Shown here one piece after another: positions 1 through 7,074 of a DNA stretch of 63,592 nt. The notes under the pieces are model-generated. The model worked only from the letters and a program-made list of their open reading frames with translations. It was not told where the DNA came from and made no database searches. Source of the DNA: Paracholeplasma morum (GTDB taxonomy: Bacteria > Bacillota_I > Bacilli_A > Acholeplasmatales > UBA5453). Numbering within the stretch: the stretch's first letter is position 1; every line of letters starts with the position of its first letter. Position numbers and translations under genes: made by a program. The stretch is from the NCBI RefSeq assembly GCF_016907055.1, contig NZ_JAFBBG010000008.1, positions 1 through 63,592 on the forward strand. The letters run 5' to 3'.

Positions 1-243
1 CGGTTTATCACATTTTTGAAGTACAAGTTAGAAAAAGAAGGCAAGACACTTATGACGATGGATAAATGGTATCCATCATCGAAGTTATGTAGTCACTGTG
101 GCGAGATTCACACTGAACTGAAACTCTCTAACCGAGTGTTTGAGTGTCCAAGTTGTCGACTACACCTAGATCGAGATCACAACGCAGCGATCAATATCAA
201 AAAAGAAGGATTAAGACAATATAAGTTAGCATTTCAGTTATAA
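1..243 (+). CDS. tnpB: TnpB, IS200/IS605-family RNA-guided nuclease (C-terminal part, cut by window edge)
   Basis: The frame is open from the first base (cgg ttt atc ...), so this is the end of a gene that begins outside the window. About 80 residues are visible. They hold the TnpB zinc finger (two CxxC pairs, in CSHCG and CPSC) and then DRDHNAAINI, the RuvC-III segment carrying the last catalytic Asp. TnpB is known to be an RNA-guided endonuclease that helps IS605 elements persist. The normal C-terminal end is present, so nothing suggests decay here, but intactness of the missing N-terminal part cannot be judged. The element's omega RNA and right end follow directly. Confidence 0.93.
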   Translation, partial: RFITFLKYKLEKEGKTLMTMDKWYPSSKLCSHCGEIHTELKLSNRVFECPSCRLHLDRDHNAAINIKKEGLRQYKLAFQL

Positions 244-350
244 AAGGATTATAGAACCGTAGGGACTACGGGGATAGCCTATTGAGTCACTGGTGGGTAC
301 ATCGGTTTGGATAGGAAGCCCCCGCTTCGATTAAGTGGTGGGTAGTTCAC
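150..350 (+). ncRNA. Probable TnpB omega RNA (reRNA) and IS right end
   Basis: Known omega RNAs overlap the end of tnpB and stop at the transposon right end. Just after the tnpB stop there is a perfect hairpin (CCGTAG-GGA-CTACGG, about 257-271) and then an imperfect stem of a C-rich arm (about 318-327) with AAGTGGTGGG (about 333-342), closing with GGTAGTTCAC at 341-350, a typical IS605-family right-end signature. Flanking host DNA from about 351 would serve as the guide. The 5' end is a guess and the right boundary is good to a few bases. Confidence 0.6.
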
Positions 351-575
351 ACCCTTGTTAACAATTTAGCAATTTATATAGGCATTAAATAGGCAATTTT
401 TGTGACAAACCTTTTAGATAACTAATCCCTAGAATACTAGAAGAACACTTAGGGTGTTATGAAAATGAGCGATAATAGAATAAGTGATTAACAAATGATG
501 TAAGTCTATTTACTCATAAATTGATAAAGAATAATTTACTAATATTTACTCTAAAGAAAAGAAGGGTATGATGAA

Positions 576-983
576 ATGACAAGTGAGATTCGAACACTAT
601 TGCTAGAGTTAGATTGGAATAACAAAGAAAAACAAAATAGAGCAATTAAGGCATTATCAAATAGGAAAGATTATGATTTGAAAGTGCTAATATCACCATT
701 ACAAGTTGAACTTTATGATACTAATGAAATATGGTGGAAAAATGTTGCTGAAGGTTGTGCTATCGTCATAAGTAATAAGTCCGATGGTGAAATCATTAGC
801 CTATTACCAGATCTTCTTGTTTGGTTACAAGATTTGAACTGGCCTGGTGCAACAATCATTTTGGATAGACTAAAGAAGATTTTGTATTCGAAAATTGAAG
901 CATATGTAAATCAGGCAATAACTAAAGCCAAAGAAGATAATGATGATCAATGGGTTGAATGGTTAAACCTACTTAGGAAATAG
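576..983 (+). CDS. DUF5071-like small protein
   Basis: A 135-aa soluble protein with no signal peptide or membrane segment. The centre, reading roughly LPDLLVWLQDLNWPGA, followed by a helical C-terminus, resembles DUF5071, a small alpha-helical family of unknown function often found next to toxin-immunity or mobile genes. A purine-rich ribosome site (AAAGAAGGG) precedes the ATG by about 9 nt. It stands alone between the IS right end and a strong terminator, which fits an accessory gene. Family assignment is from memory of the motif and no function is claimed. Confidence 0.65.
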   Translation: MTSEIRTLLLELDWNNKEKQNRAIKALSNRKDYDLKVLISPLQVELYDTNEIWWKNVAEGCAIVISNKSDGEIISLLPDLLVWLQDLNWPGATIILDRLKKILYSKIEAYVNQAITKAKEDNDDQWVEWLNLLRK

Positions 984-990
984 AGATTAA

Positions 991-1026
991 GAAAAGCAAG
1001 CGGTAGTAATTCACGCTTGCTTTTCT
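991..1026. terminator. Bidirectional intrinsic terminator
   Basis: GAAAAGCAAGCG and CGCTTGCTTTTC form a perfect 12-bp stem around a 9-nt loop. The A/T arms allow it to serve the DUF5071-like gene on plus and the hydrolase remnant arriving on minus. Confidence 0.85.
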
Positions 1027-1057
1027 AATATTAGACCTTATGGGGTTATACAATTAT

Positions 1058-1315
1058 CTAATCAACCAAATCAGTGATAAAAAGAGTAATTTCAGTGCTT
1101 ATCGATTCATATTCATAGTCATGAACATAATGTGGAGAGTCGAGTATGATGATCGTTCTATTGATGTTCTTACTTACGAAATTAGTCTGAAATCCTTGCC
1201 AAGTCTCTTTGGAAAATCCCGTACCTTCACCGTTAGAATACAGTAGAATAGGTATAGTTACCTCCGCCCCATTATCGACAATCTTTGCATTTTCTTTGCG
1301 TATTAAAGGCTTTTT
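1058..1315 (-). pseudogene. C-terminal remnant of an alpha/beta hydrolase
   Basis: On the minus strand a frame with no start codon stays open for about 86 codons. It reads in part VTIPILLYSNGEGTGFSKET, then IIILDSPHYVHDYE, and ends ITLFITDLVD-stop. This is the usual tail of an alpha/beta hydrolase: the strand before the catalytic acid, then the catalytic-His segment (HYVHDYE), then the final helix. The N-terminal part with the Ser nucleophile is missing and a stop lies at 1316-1318, so it cannot encode a working enzyme. It points into the terminator at 991-1026. The plus-strand frame over the same DNA (1040-1246) is its antisense shadow. Confidence 0.72.
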
Positions 1316-1360
1316 CTATATGATTAAATTAATACATAAAACAAGGAGCAAAGAACTAAT

Positions 1361-2308
1361 ATGAACGATTATTACGTATTACTATACTATCACTACGCCA
1401 CCATAGAGGATTTAGATACCTTCAGAGATTCACACCATGCATTTTGCAATAGTAAAGGATTATTAGGCAGAGTATATGTCGCAAAAGAAGGCATTAACGG
1501 CACGCTATCAGGGCCAAAGAATGATGTTTTAGCATATATGGATTATGTGAGAACAGATGAACGATTCAAAGACATTGTTTTCAAAATCGATGAAGCTAGC
1601 GAGCATGCGTTTGAAAAAATGCATGTTAGAATCAAAAAAGAGTTAGTAAACCTTTCTTTAGAAGAAGACATCAACCCAAAGAAACTAACTGGTGAATATG
1701 TCGAACCAAAAGACTTCTACCAACGAATGCAAGATGAAAACACCATCGTCATCGATGCTAGAAATGATTATGAACATGAAGTTGGACATTTTAGAGGCGC
1801 CATTAAACCAAACATTCGAAACTTTAGAGAACTCCCAAAATGGATTAAAGAAAACGAAACCATGTTACGTGGTAAAAAGATATTAACCTATTGTACGGGT
1901 GGCATTCGCTGCGAGAAAATGTCGGGGTTCTTAAAAGCAGAAGGCCATACTGAAGTGGGTCAACTAAAAGGTGGTATTGTCACATATGGAAAAGACCCTA
2001 TCGCACAAGGTCAGTTATGGGATGGTAAATGCTATGTCTTTGATAAGAGACTTAGCGTCCCAATCAATCAAGTTGAACATGTGATCGTTGGGAAAGACCA
2101 TTTTGATGGGACCCCATGTGAAAGACATATCAATTGTGCAAACCCTGATTGTAATGAACAAATCTTAACAAGTGTAGAAAATGAAGATAAGTATTTAGGA
2201 GGATGTAGCTTTGAGTGCTCAATCCATCCTCGAAACAGATACGTGATCAAACATCAATTGTCAAAAGAAGTAGTTGCTGAACGTATCGCTTTACTAAAAT
2301 CAGTTTAA
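1361..2308 (+). CDS. trhO: tRNA uridine(34) hydroxylase TrhO (rhodanese-like, YceA family)
   Basis: A 315-aa cytosolic protein. It has an N-terminal acylphosphatase-like/UPF0176 region, a rhodanese domain at about residues 120-220 with active-site loop CTGGIRCEK (Cys178 and Cys184), and a Cys-rich C-terminus (CxxH, CxxPxC, CSFEC) typical of TrhO/YbfQ. TrhO makes 5-hydroxyuridine at tRNA wobble position 34 using oxygen. AAGGAGCAAAG stands before the ATG. Monocistronic, with its own terminator. The window also carries the oxygen-independent route (trhP1/trhP2) and the next enzyme, trmR. Confidence 0.92.
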   Translation: MNDYYVLLYYHYATIEDLDTFRDSHHAFCNSKGLLGRVYVAKEGINGTLSGPKNDVLAYMDYVRTDERFKDIVFKIDEASEHAFEKMHVRIKKELVNLSLEEDINPKKLTGEYVEPKDFYQRMQDENTIVIDARNDYEHEVGHFRGAIKPNIRNFRELPKWIKENETMLRGKKILTYCTGGIRCEKMSGFLKAEGHTEVGQLKGGIVTYGKDPIAQGQLWDGKCYVFDKRLSVPINQVEHVIVGKDHFDGTPCERHINCANPDCNEQILTSVENEDKYLGGCSFECSIHPRNRYVIKHQLSKEVVAERIALLKSV

Positions 2309-2318
2309 TCTAAAAAAC

Positions 2319-2348
2319 AAGAATTCTTACATAAAGGATTCTTTTTTT
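2319..2348 (+). terminator. Intrinsic terminator after trhO
   Basis: AAGAATTCTT pairs with AAGGATTCTT (one wobble pair) across a 5-nt loop, followed by a T run. Confidence 0.8.
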
Positions 2349-2528
2349 CATTGATATTTAGGGTAATTTCGATCGTTGTATTTCATTTATAAGCAAAACT
2401 AGGTTTTTTTGAGTTCTATTGGGTTTTCTTTTTTGCCTAGAACTGGTTTTTGGTGGATAATATACTCATAAAAGAAGATGATTATGATATTAAGGAGGCA
2501 CTAATCTTTATCGATTAGGAACAGGATA

Positions 2529-2789
2529 ATGAATGTATTCATTCAAGGATTAGTGTTCGTGTTTTATATACTGTGCTCTTTTTCTATGATAAAACTGATT
2601 TATATACTACTAAAATATAACCGGTATGTGGTGTTTACCTTACCTTGTGTTGTTTTGGTTATATGTTTAGTATTTTTTGGATTGGGATGGTTTGTCGATA
2701 ATGAATATTTAAAAACTGCAATACTGCTCATATTTGTATTTTTAGGATCGACCATTGCGAGCATTGAAAAATATCTGAAGAAAGATTAG
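2529..2789 (+). CDS. Small three-helix membrane protein, unknown function
   Basis: An 86-aa protein consisting almost wholly of three hydrophobic segments (about residues 5-27, 33-54 and 62-78) with a short basic C-terminus (KYLKKD). No family recognised. An AGGAA-like site lies about 10 nt before the ATG. A strong TAAGGAGGC at about 2491-2499 is followed at once by a stop codon and seems not to serve this start. It stands alone in a region rich in gene remnants, so it may itself be recently acquired or decaying. Confidence 0.55.
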   Translation: MNVFIQGLVFVFYILCSFSMIKLIYILLKYNRYVVFTLPCVVLVICLVFFGLGWFVDNEYLKTAILLIFVFLGSTIASIEKYLKKD

Positions 2790-2855
2790 AGAAATCATAC
2801 GCTAGGTTTACTTCTTATTAAGGTGTAATGCTTATTTCGTTTAAGAATAGTATAT

Positions 2856-2885
2856 GAAAAAATGAGACGCTTATGGCATCTCATT
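2856..2885 (-). terminator. Intrinsic terminator for the minus-strand remnant
   Basis: Read on minus: AATGAGA, an 11-nt loop region, TCTCATT, then a T run. It lies 34 nt beyond the stop of the 2919-3146 frame, suggesting that frame was once the end of an expressed gene. Confidence 0.65.
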
Positions 2886-2918
2886 ATAAATTAGTTATTT
2901 AAGGGTTTAATTTTGGGT

Positions 2919-3146
2919 TTATCCAAATAAGTTCTGGTAAGTTAACTCATCGGAAACATACAGTCTCCAGTTCTTACGGTTTGGATTCCAGTCATATAAT
3001 ACACCGAAAATGTCAACTTCATAGTCGATTAAGAAATCTTCAAGTTCACCGATATCGTTTTTAAAGTATAAACCGTTGTTAATGTACTGAGTATCGTTTT
3101 TTGTATAGGATTCAGTAACGGTTAAGGCATAATCATATCGTGTCAT
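2919..3146 (-). CDS. Short uncharacterised frame, probable 3' remnant of a lost gene
   Basis: 75 codons with a natural-looking composition (Asp, Tyr and Asn rich; GVLYDWNPNRKNWRLYV near the end). No family recognised. No ribosome-binding site precedes the ATG, and the frame is open only two codons further upstream, so the ATG may be fortuitous. A terminator follows it (2856-2885). Its 5' end meets the 5' end of another truncated frame on the opposite strand (3133-3400). The best reading is a 3' gene end left by a deletion; a small intact gene remains possible. Confidence 0.4.
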   Translation of the reverse strand: MTRYDYALTVTESYTKNDTQYINNGLYFKNDIGELEDFLIDYEVDIFGVLYDWNPNRKNWRLYVSDELTYQNLFG

Positions 3147-3400
3147 CCGTATTCAAGAAGGGAAAGCAGAAGTCTTAGAGAGTACCTATGATGAAAACGA
3201 TTCTTCGATAACATTTGAAACAGACAAGCTCTCACAATATGCCATTGCTTTTGATAAACCTTCGAAAGTTTGGGGATGGTGGTTCTTACTACTATTAATT
3301 CCAATTGGATACTTAGGTTACCGTTACCGTGAATACATCCCTAAACTAGTTAAAAAGATGGACAAAAAATCCGGTAAAAGCAGTCAAAAAGTAACATGAT
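3133..3400 (+). pseudogene. 3' remnant of a membrane-anchored surface protein
   Basis: After a stop at 3130-3132 the frame is open for 88 codons without a usable start. It includes GKAEVLESTYDENDSSITFE and a DKLSQYAIAF segment, the pattern of the last beta-domain of Gram-positive surface proteins. A single membrane helix follows (VWGWWFLLLLIPIGYLGY) and then a Lys-rich cytoplasmic tail. The large extracellular part is missing. A terminator follows at 3409-3438. The call rests on the visible topology; the exact family is not identified. Confidence 0.7.
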
Positions 3401-3408
3401 TACGTCTA

Positions 3409-3438
3409 AAAGAGATGCCATATAGCCTCTCTTTTTTT
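3409..3438 (+). terminator. Intrinsic terminator
   Basis: AAGAGATGCC, short loop, GCCTCTCTT, then seven T residues, placed just after the surface-protein remnant. Confidence 0.75.
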
Positions 3439-3577
3439 GAATTAGTTTGTATAAAATTGAACGGATAGTCTTATTTATAGCATCAATAATCACTATTTAT
3501 AATTATTATCATTAGTGTTGAAATTCATATTCAAAAATTATATAATTAAGCATATTTTGAAAGAAATGAGGTGTAAT

Positions 3578-4363
3578 ATGAGTAATTTTTGGATTGCATT
3601 AGGATTAACTGTTATTGCTGGCTTATCTACTGGAATAGGTGGATTACTAGCTTTTCATAAAGTATCTAAAAGTCATACGTTTTTCTCCTTTGTACTAGGA
3701 TTTTCAGCAGGTGTGATGATTTATGTTTCATTTGTGGAAATATTCGCTAAGGGTAGGGATACACTAATACTCGAGCATGGTATGGAAAAGGGCTATCTAT
3801 ATGCGACTGTTGCTTTTTTCTTAGGCATATTTGCAATTGGATTAATAGACTGGCTTGTGCCTAATAAAGTCAATCCTCATGAGATAGTGGACCCATCAAA
3901 ACCAAACGAAAGAGCATTAATGAGAATGGGTATATTCAGTGCGATTGCCATTGGAATTCATAACTTCCCTGAAGGCCTTGCAACATTTATGGCAGCGTTT
4001 GAAAATCCATCATTAGGGATTGGGATTGCAGTCGCAATCGCAATTCATAACATACCAGAAGGTATTTCCGTCGCGATTCCAATTTATCATGCGACGAAAA
4101 AGAGAAAGAAAGCGTTTGGGTATGCCTTCTTATCTGGGTTATCAGAACCAATAGGAGCATTAGTTGGATATTTTATTTTAAGACCGTTCTTATCGGATAG
4201 TCTAACCGGATTTGTCTTTGCCTTTGTAGCAGGAATTATGGTTTATATTTCTCTAGATGAACTTTTACCTACTGCTGAAAAGTATGGTAAACACCATATA
4301 GTAATCTATGGATTGGTCTTAGGTATGGCATTGATGGCAGTGAGCTTGTTGCTATTTATCTAA
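3578..4363 (+). CDS. zupT: ZIP-family zinc/divalent-metal transporter
   Basis: 261 aa with about eight membrane helices. Helices IV and V carry the two metal-site motifs HNFPEGLATF and HNIPEGISVA that define ZupT-like ZIP transporters, which bring Zn2+ and other divalent metals into the cell. The ATG at 3578 is chosen over one 63 nt upstream because GAGGTG sits directly before it and the length then matches the family (about 260 aa). Single gene with its own terminator; no metal-regulator site recognised. Confidence 0.92.
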   Translation: MSNFWIALGLTVIAGLSTGIGGLLAFHKVSKSHTFFSFVLGFSAGVMIYVSFVEIFAKGRDTLILEHGMEKGYLYATVAFFLGIFAIGLIDWLVPNKVNPHEIVDPSKPNERALMRMGIFSAIAIGIHNFPEGLATFMAAFENPSLGIGIAVAIAIHNIPEGISVAIPIYHATKKRKKAFGYAFLSGLSEPIGALVGYFILRPFLSDSLTGFVFAFVAGIMVYISLDELLPTAEKYGKHHIVIYGLVLGMALMAVSLLLFI

Positions 4364-4370
4364 AAACATT

Positions 4371-4414
4371 GTGTGTATTCTTCCATAATTATGTGTAGAA
4401 TGTACACTTTTTTT
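4371..4414 (+). terminator. Probable terminator after zupT
   Basis: GTGTGTATTCT can pair imperfectly with AGAATGTACAC, and a run of seven T follows. Confidence 0.5.
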
Positions 4415-4441
4415 ATATTTCGTTCATCTATTCTCCTGAAA

Positions 4442-4471
4442 TTGACTAGAAGACCTTTTTGATGGTATAAT
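4442..4471 (+). promoter_or_regulatory. Promoter of the TasA-like/giant surface-protein operon
   Basis: TTGACT (4442-4447), an 18-nt spacer and a perfect TATAAT (4466-4471), 53 nt before the first ATG. Genes downstream are spaced from -4 to +20 nt and no strong terminator appears until 14761, so one transcript of about 10.3 kb is likely. Confidence 0.75.
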
Positions 4472-4524
4472 TTGAGCGTAAAAAGAAGTGTTAACTATGT
4501 TAATAGTAGAAGGGGGCGAAACAC

Positions 4525-5184
4525 ATGAAGAGTAAGTCAATGAGCATTACGCTATCAATGTTTGTTTTGTCATTGCTTTTACTAACAGTGACCTCTTATG
4601 CATGGTTTGCGATCACCTCATCAGCAGGCTTAGAAGGGTTTGTTGTTACAGTCAGTGATTATCAAGCAGACATTACTTTAAACCTAAAGAAAAATGGTGG
4701 AGCAGCAGAAATCATTCAAACAGAGTCTGAGATTCAGGCTTTTTTTGCTAATACAGTACCTGGTGATTATTATGATTTTGAAATCATCATTAAGAATGAA
4801 TCAAACGTTTCTGTAATGGCAGATGTCTTTCTAGATCCGGTTACAAACGTTACTATTGATACGAATTATGACATGAGGGATGTGTTTTATATCGATAATG
4901 GGGCAGTATCCATTAACAACCAATCCCTTACTCTTACACCGAATAACTTAGACTCAGTCACAATTGGTGGACAAACGCTTAATCTTTATCGAGTCAAAAA
5001 CCTTATTAATCTTCAAAGTAAGTTAATTCTCAAATCAGAACAATCCTTAGTGGAAGGTGAGTTATTAGTAATTAAGTTTCGTTTGGTGTTTGACTCTAAT
5101 ACAGCTTTAAGTGCTTATCAAGCAGGGCAGTTGAAACTAGGAAAACTGGTTGTCGTCCTTAATTCTAAGGAGGACATAGCATGA
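4525..5184 (+). CDS. TasA/camelysin-like secreted protein 1 (SipW-type signal)
   Basis: 219 aa. A hydrophobic N-terminal segment (about residues 8-26) leads into YAWFAITSSAGLEGF, the pattern of SipW-dependent signal regions in TasA and camelysin. The rest is a beta-rich domain with the features of that fold: PGDYYDFEIIIKNES, then a middle insertion, then a closing strand. TasA-type proteins assemble as fibres on the Bacillus surface. A GGGGGC ribosome site precedes the ATG. First gene of the operon; its stop overlaps the next start (ATGA). No SipW peptidase gene is in the window. Family call is by pattern only. Confidence 0.68.
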   Translation: MKSKSMSITLSMFVLSLLLLTVTSYAWFAITSSAGLEGFVVTVSDYQADITLNLKKNGGAAEIIQTESEIQAFFANTVPGDYYDFEIIIKNESNVSVMADVFLDPVTNVTIDTNYDMRDVFYIDNGAVSINNQSLTLTPNNLDSVTIGGQTLNLYRVKNLINLQSKLILKSEQSLVEGELLVIKFRLVFDSNTALSAYQAGQLKLGKLVVVLNSKEDIA

Positions 5185-5756
5185 AAAAACTAATATTTTC
5201 TATTATCGCTTTTCTATCTACACTGGTTTTATTAGTCGTAGTCATTCAAGCTTATTTTTCAGATAAAAAACAAACAAGCGACATAAATATGACTATTGGA
5301 GAAATTGAATACAATCTATCTGGTTCATTTTTAACTGGGTATATCATGCCAGGCGTAAATCTAATTGATACGCCAATCACGCTTGATAATATCTCTACGA
5401 TTGACACCGAACTTAGGGTTAGTGTGAAAGTTGCATCAGCTGTCTTTGGGACAGAGTCTTTAGAAGACATGATTGGTTCAGATTTTTACACACTCGGAGA
5501 AGGTTGGCGGTATGATGAGACCGATGAAAAGTATTATTATGAAGGCCTAGAGTCTACATTAGAAGAAGGCGCATACATCATCAGCCCAGATTCTGAGATT
5601 ATTACACTTTTATCCTACCTAGAGTTAGATGGATATAAGTTTTCAAATAATCATGCATTAACCCCTTTATCTTTTACATTCTCATTTGAAGCTAAACAAG
5701 GTCACTTCGTTGACTGGGAAACTTTAGGTGAGGTTAATTATCAAGTCAATCCATAA
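5181..5756 (+). CDS. TasA/camelysin-like secreted protein 2
   Basis: 191 aa. Signal segment at about residues 3-23 followed by QAYFSDKKQTSDINMTIGEI, very like the camelysin/TasA start (A-Y-F-x-D-x-x-x-x-x-N-x-x-x-x-G). PGVNLIDTPITLDN then matches the strand that in this family introduces related conserved positions. Start chosen at the ATG overlapping the previous stop, with AAGGAGG 7 nt upstream. Probably a secreted or membrane-tethered subunit; may co-assemble with its neighbours. Confidence 0.7.
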   Translation: MKKLIFSIIAFLSTLVLLVVVIQAYFSDKKQTSDINMTIGEIEYNLSGSFLTGYIMPGVNLIDTPITLDNISTIDTELRVSVKVASAVFGTESLEDMIGSDFYTLGEGWRYDETDEKYYYEGLESTLEEGAYIISPDSEIITLLSYLELDGYKFSNNHALTPLSFTFSFEAKQGHFVDWETLGEVNYQVNP

Positions 5757-5775
5757 GACAAGAAAGGATGATAAA

Positions 5776-6354
5776 ATGAGAAAACAAAACTTCATCGCTT
5801 CAATCATTATGCTAGTATCTGTCGTCATTTTATTATCAGGCATTGTTTTCGCGTGGATCATTTCCACCTTTAAATCAGACCCTATTTTGATTGAATCGGG
5901 CACCGTAACAATGGAAAGCACCTTTTATCAAGGTGTTGATTCTAATAAAGACGGCACATTAGACGATGGGACTTATACAGTGATTACAGAAGCAGGTCTA
6001 GACTTCGGGGCTGTGATTCCAGGAGAAGTATACTCTTATAAAATCGTGGTTGAGAACACAGGATCCATAACTGGCTATTTATCGATTGACATCAAAGACA
6101 TTATTCCATCGGATCCAGCTTTGTTTAATTTACTTAGCATTCGTTATTTAGATCCTAATACAAACCTAGAATCCGAAATAAACTTATCAACTACTAATGT
6201 GTCTTTATTTGAAGACTATGAAATGGCTAGTGATGCCATTTATGATTTTCTGTTTCAAATATATGTTAAACCTAGTTTGGATTACACCATTCAAGGTGAA
6301 TCCATTATCATTACTCAATTTGAACTGACGATGAATCAAATTGAAAATCAATAA
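5776..6354 (+). CDS. TasA/camelysin-like secreted protein 3
   Basis: 192 aa from the ATG at 5776 (AAAGGA 8 nt upstream; an in-frame ATG 48 nt earlier lies inside the previous gene). N-terminal hydrophobic segment (about residues 7-26) ending FAWIISTFKSDPI, then a beta domain opening SGTVTMESTFYQG and containing GAVIPGEVYSYKIVVENTGS, the PGE/PGD strand shared with protein 1. It also has a DSNKDGTLDDG stretch that could bind calcium (inference). Third gene of the operon. Confidence 0.65.
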   Translation: MRKQNFIASIIMLVSVVILLSGIVFAWIISTFKSDPILIESGTVTMESTFYQGVDSNKDGTLDDGTYTVITEAGLDFGAVIPGEVYSYKIVVENTGSITGYLSIDIKDIIPSDPALFNLLSIRYLDPNTNLESEINLSTTNVSLFEDYEMASDAIYDFLFQIYVKPSLDYTIQGESIIITQFELTMNQIENQ

Positions 6355-6374
6355 AGTGGAAGGAGGTCAATAGG

Positions 6375-7073
6375 ATGACAAAAAAATTAATCATTAAAAC
6401 CAGCTTAATCGTAGTACTATTGACTTCCGTTTTAGTCATTAGTTTAGCTGGGTGGTTATCAAGTTTAAAGACAGATACAAAACCTGTTTTGGTTGGGGAT
6501 GTTGTTGTGTCTATTGAAGCCTATTATGACAACGATGGTTACCCATATGAAGGGGATGTTTATTACGATGCCCATCCATATGGCGAAAACCCATTCTTCA
6601 AAAATGGGGTTTATAAGATTAATCTTTCAACCCCAACAGACCCGTTATTTATCACAAAGTTTAGAGTGGTTATTAAGATTGCTAGTACGGTGGATACGTA
6701 TTTTAGAATTGCGCCTTATGAACAGTTGACCTTAACCTATCAATCGGGTGGGAAAACCGTAGAGGTTGCGACCACTCAAGCAGAACCTATGCCATTTAAC
6801 TATAAAGATATGAATGATGGCACCAACCCTTACTTTTATGATAACCGTAATAATGATGGGTATTTCTATTACACAAGCAGAGTAAAAAGAGTGAATGAAA
6901 CCACTGAACTTGAAATTCCATTTATTGTGGATTTCGGTCTAACACCATTCAATCTTTATGAAAAAAAATATACCCTTCAATTAGGGTTTATCATCGAAGC
7001 CGTCCAATCAGAGCGAGGCCCGCTGATAAACTGGGGTATGCCATATAGACCATGGGATGAACAGGAGTGGTAG
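6375..7073 (+). CDS. TasA-like secreted protein 4 (divergent)
   Basis: 232 aa. Signal or anchor helix at about residues 6-27, then LAGWLSSLKTDTKPVLVGDV, which keeps the spacing of the other three but with Gly-Trp instead of Ala-Trp/Tyr. The body is rich in Tyr, Asp and Asn with DNDGYPYEGDVYYD-like acidic stretches. A strong AAGGAGGT precedes the start. It ends 1 nt before the giant-protein start, so translation of the two is probably coupled. Might cap or anchor the giant protein (inference). Confidence 0.6.
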   Translation: MTKKLIIKTSLIVVLLTSVLVISLAGWLSSLKTDTKPVLVGDVVVSIEAYYDNDGYPYEGDVYYDAHPYGENPFFKNGVYKINLSTPTDPLFITKFRVVIKIASTVDTYFRIAPYEQLTLTYQSGGKTVEVATTQAEPMPFNYKDMNDGTNPYFYDNRNNDGYFYYTSRVKRVNETTELEIPFIVDFGLTPFNLYEKKYTLQLGFIIEAVQSERGPLINWGMPYRPWDEQEW

Positions 7074-7074
7074 A

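Noticed and set aside
1040-1246. 68-aa plus-strand ORF
   Set aside because: No ribosome site, odd composition, and it is antisense to the recognisable hydrolase remnant on minus.
2491-2528. TAAGGAGGC as the start signal of a further small gene
   Set aside because: A stop codon follows almost at once and no ATG/GTG/TTG frame of useful length begins there.
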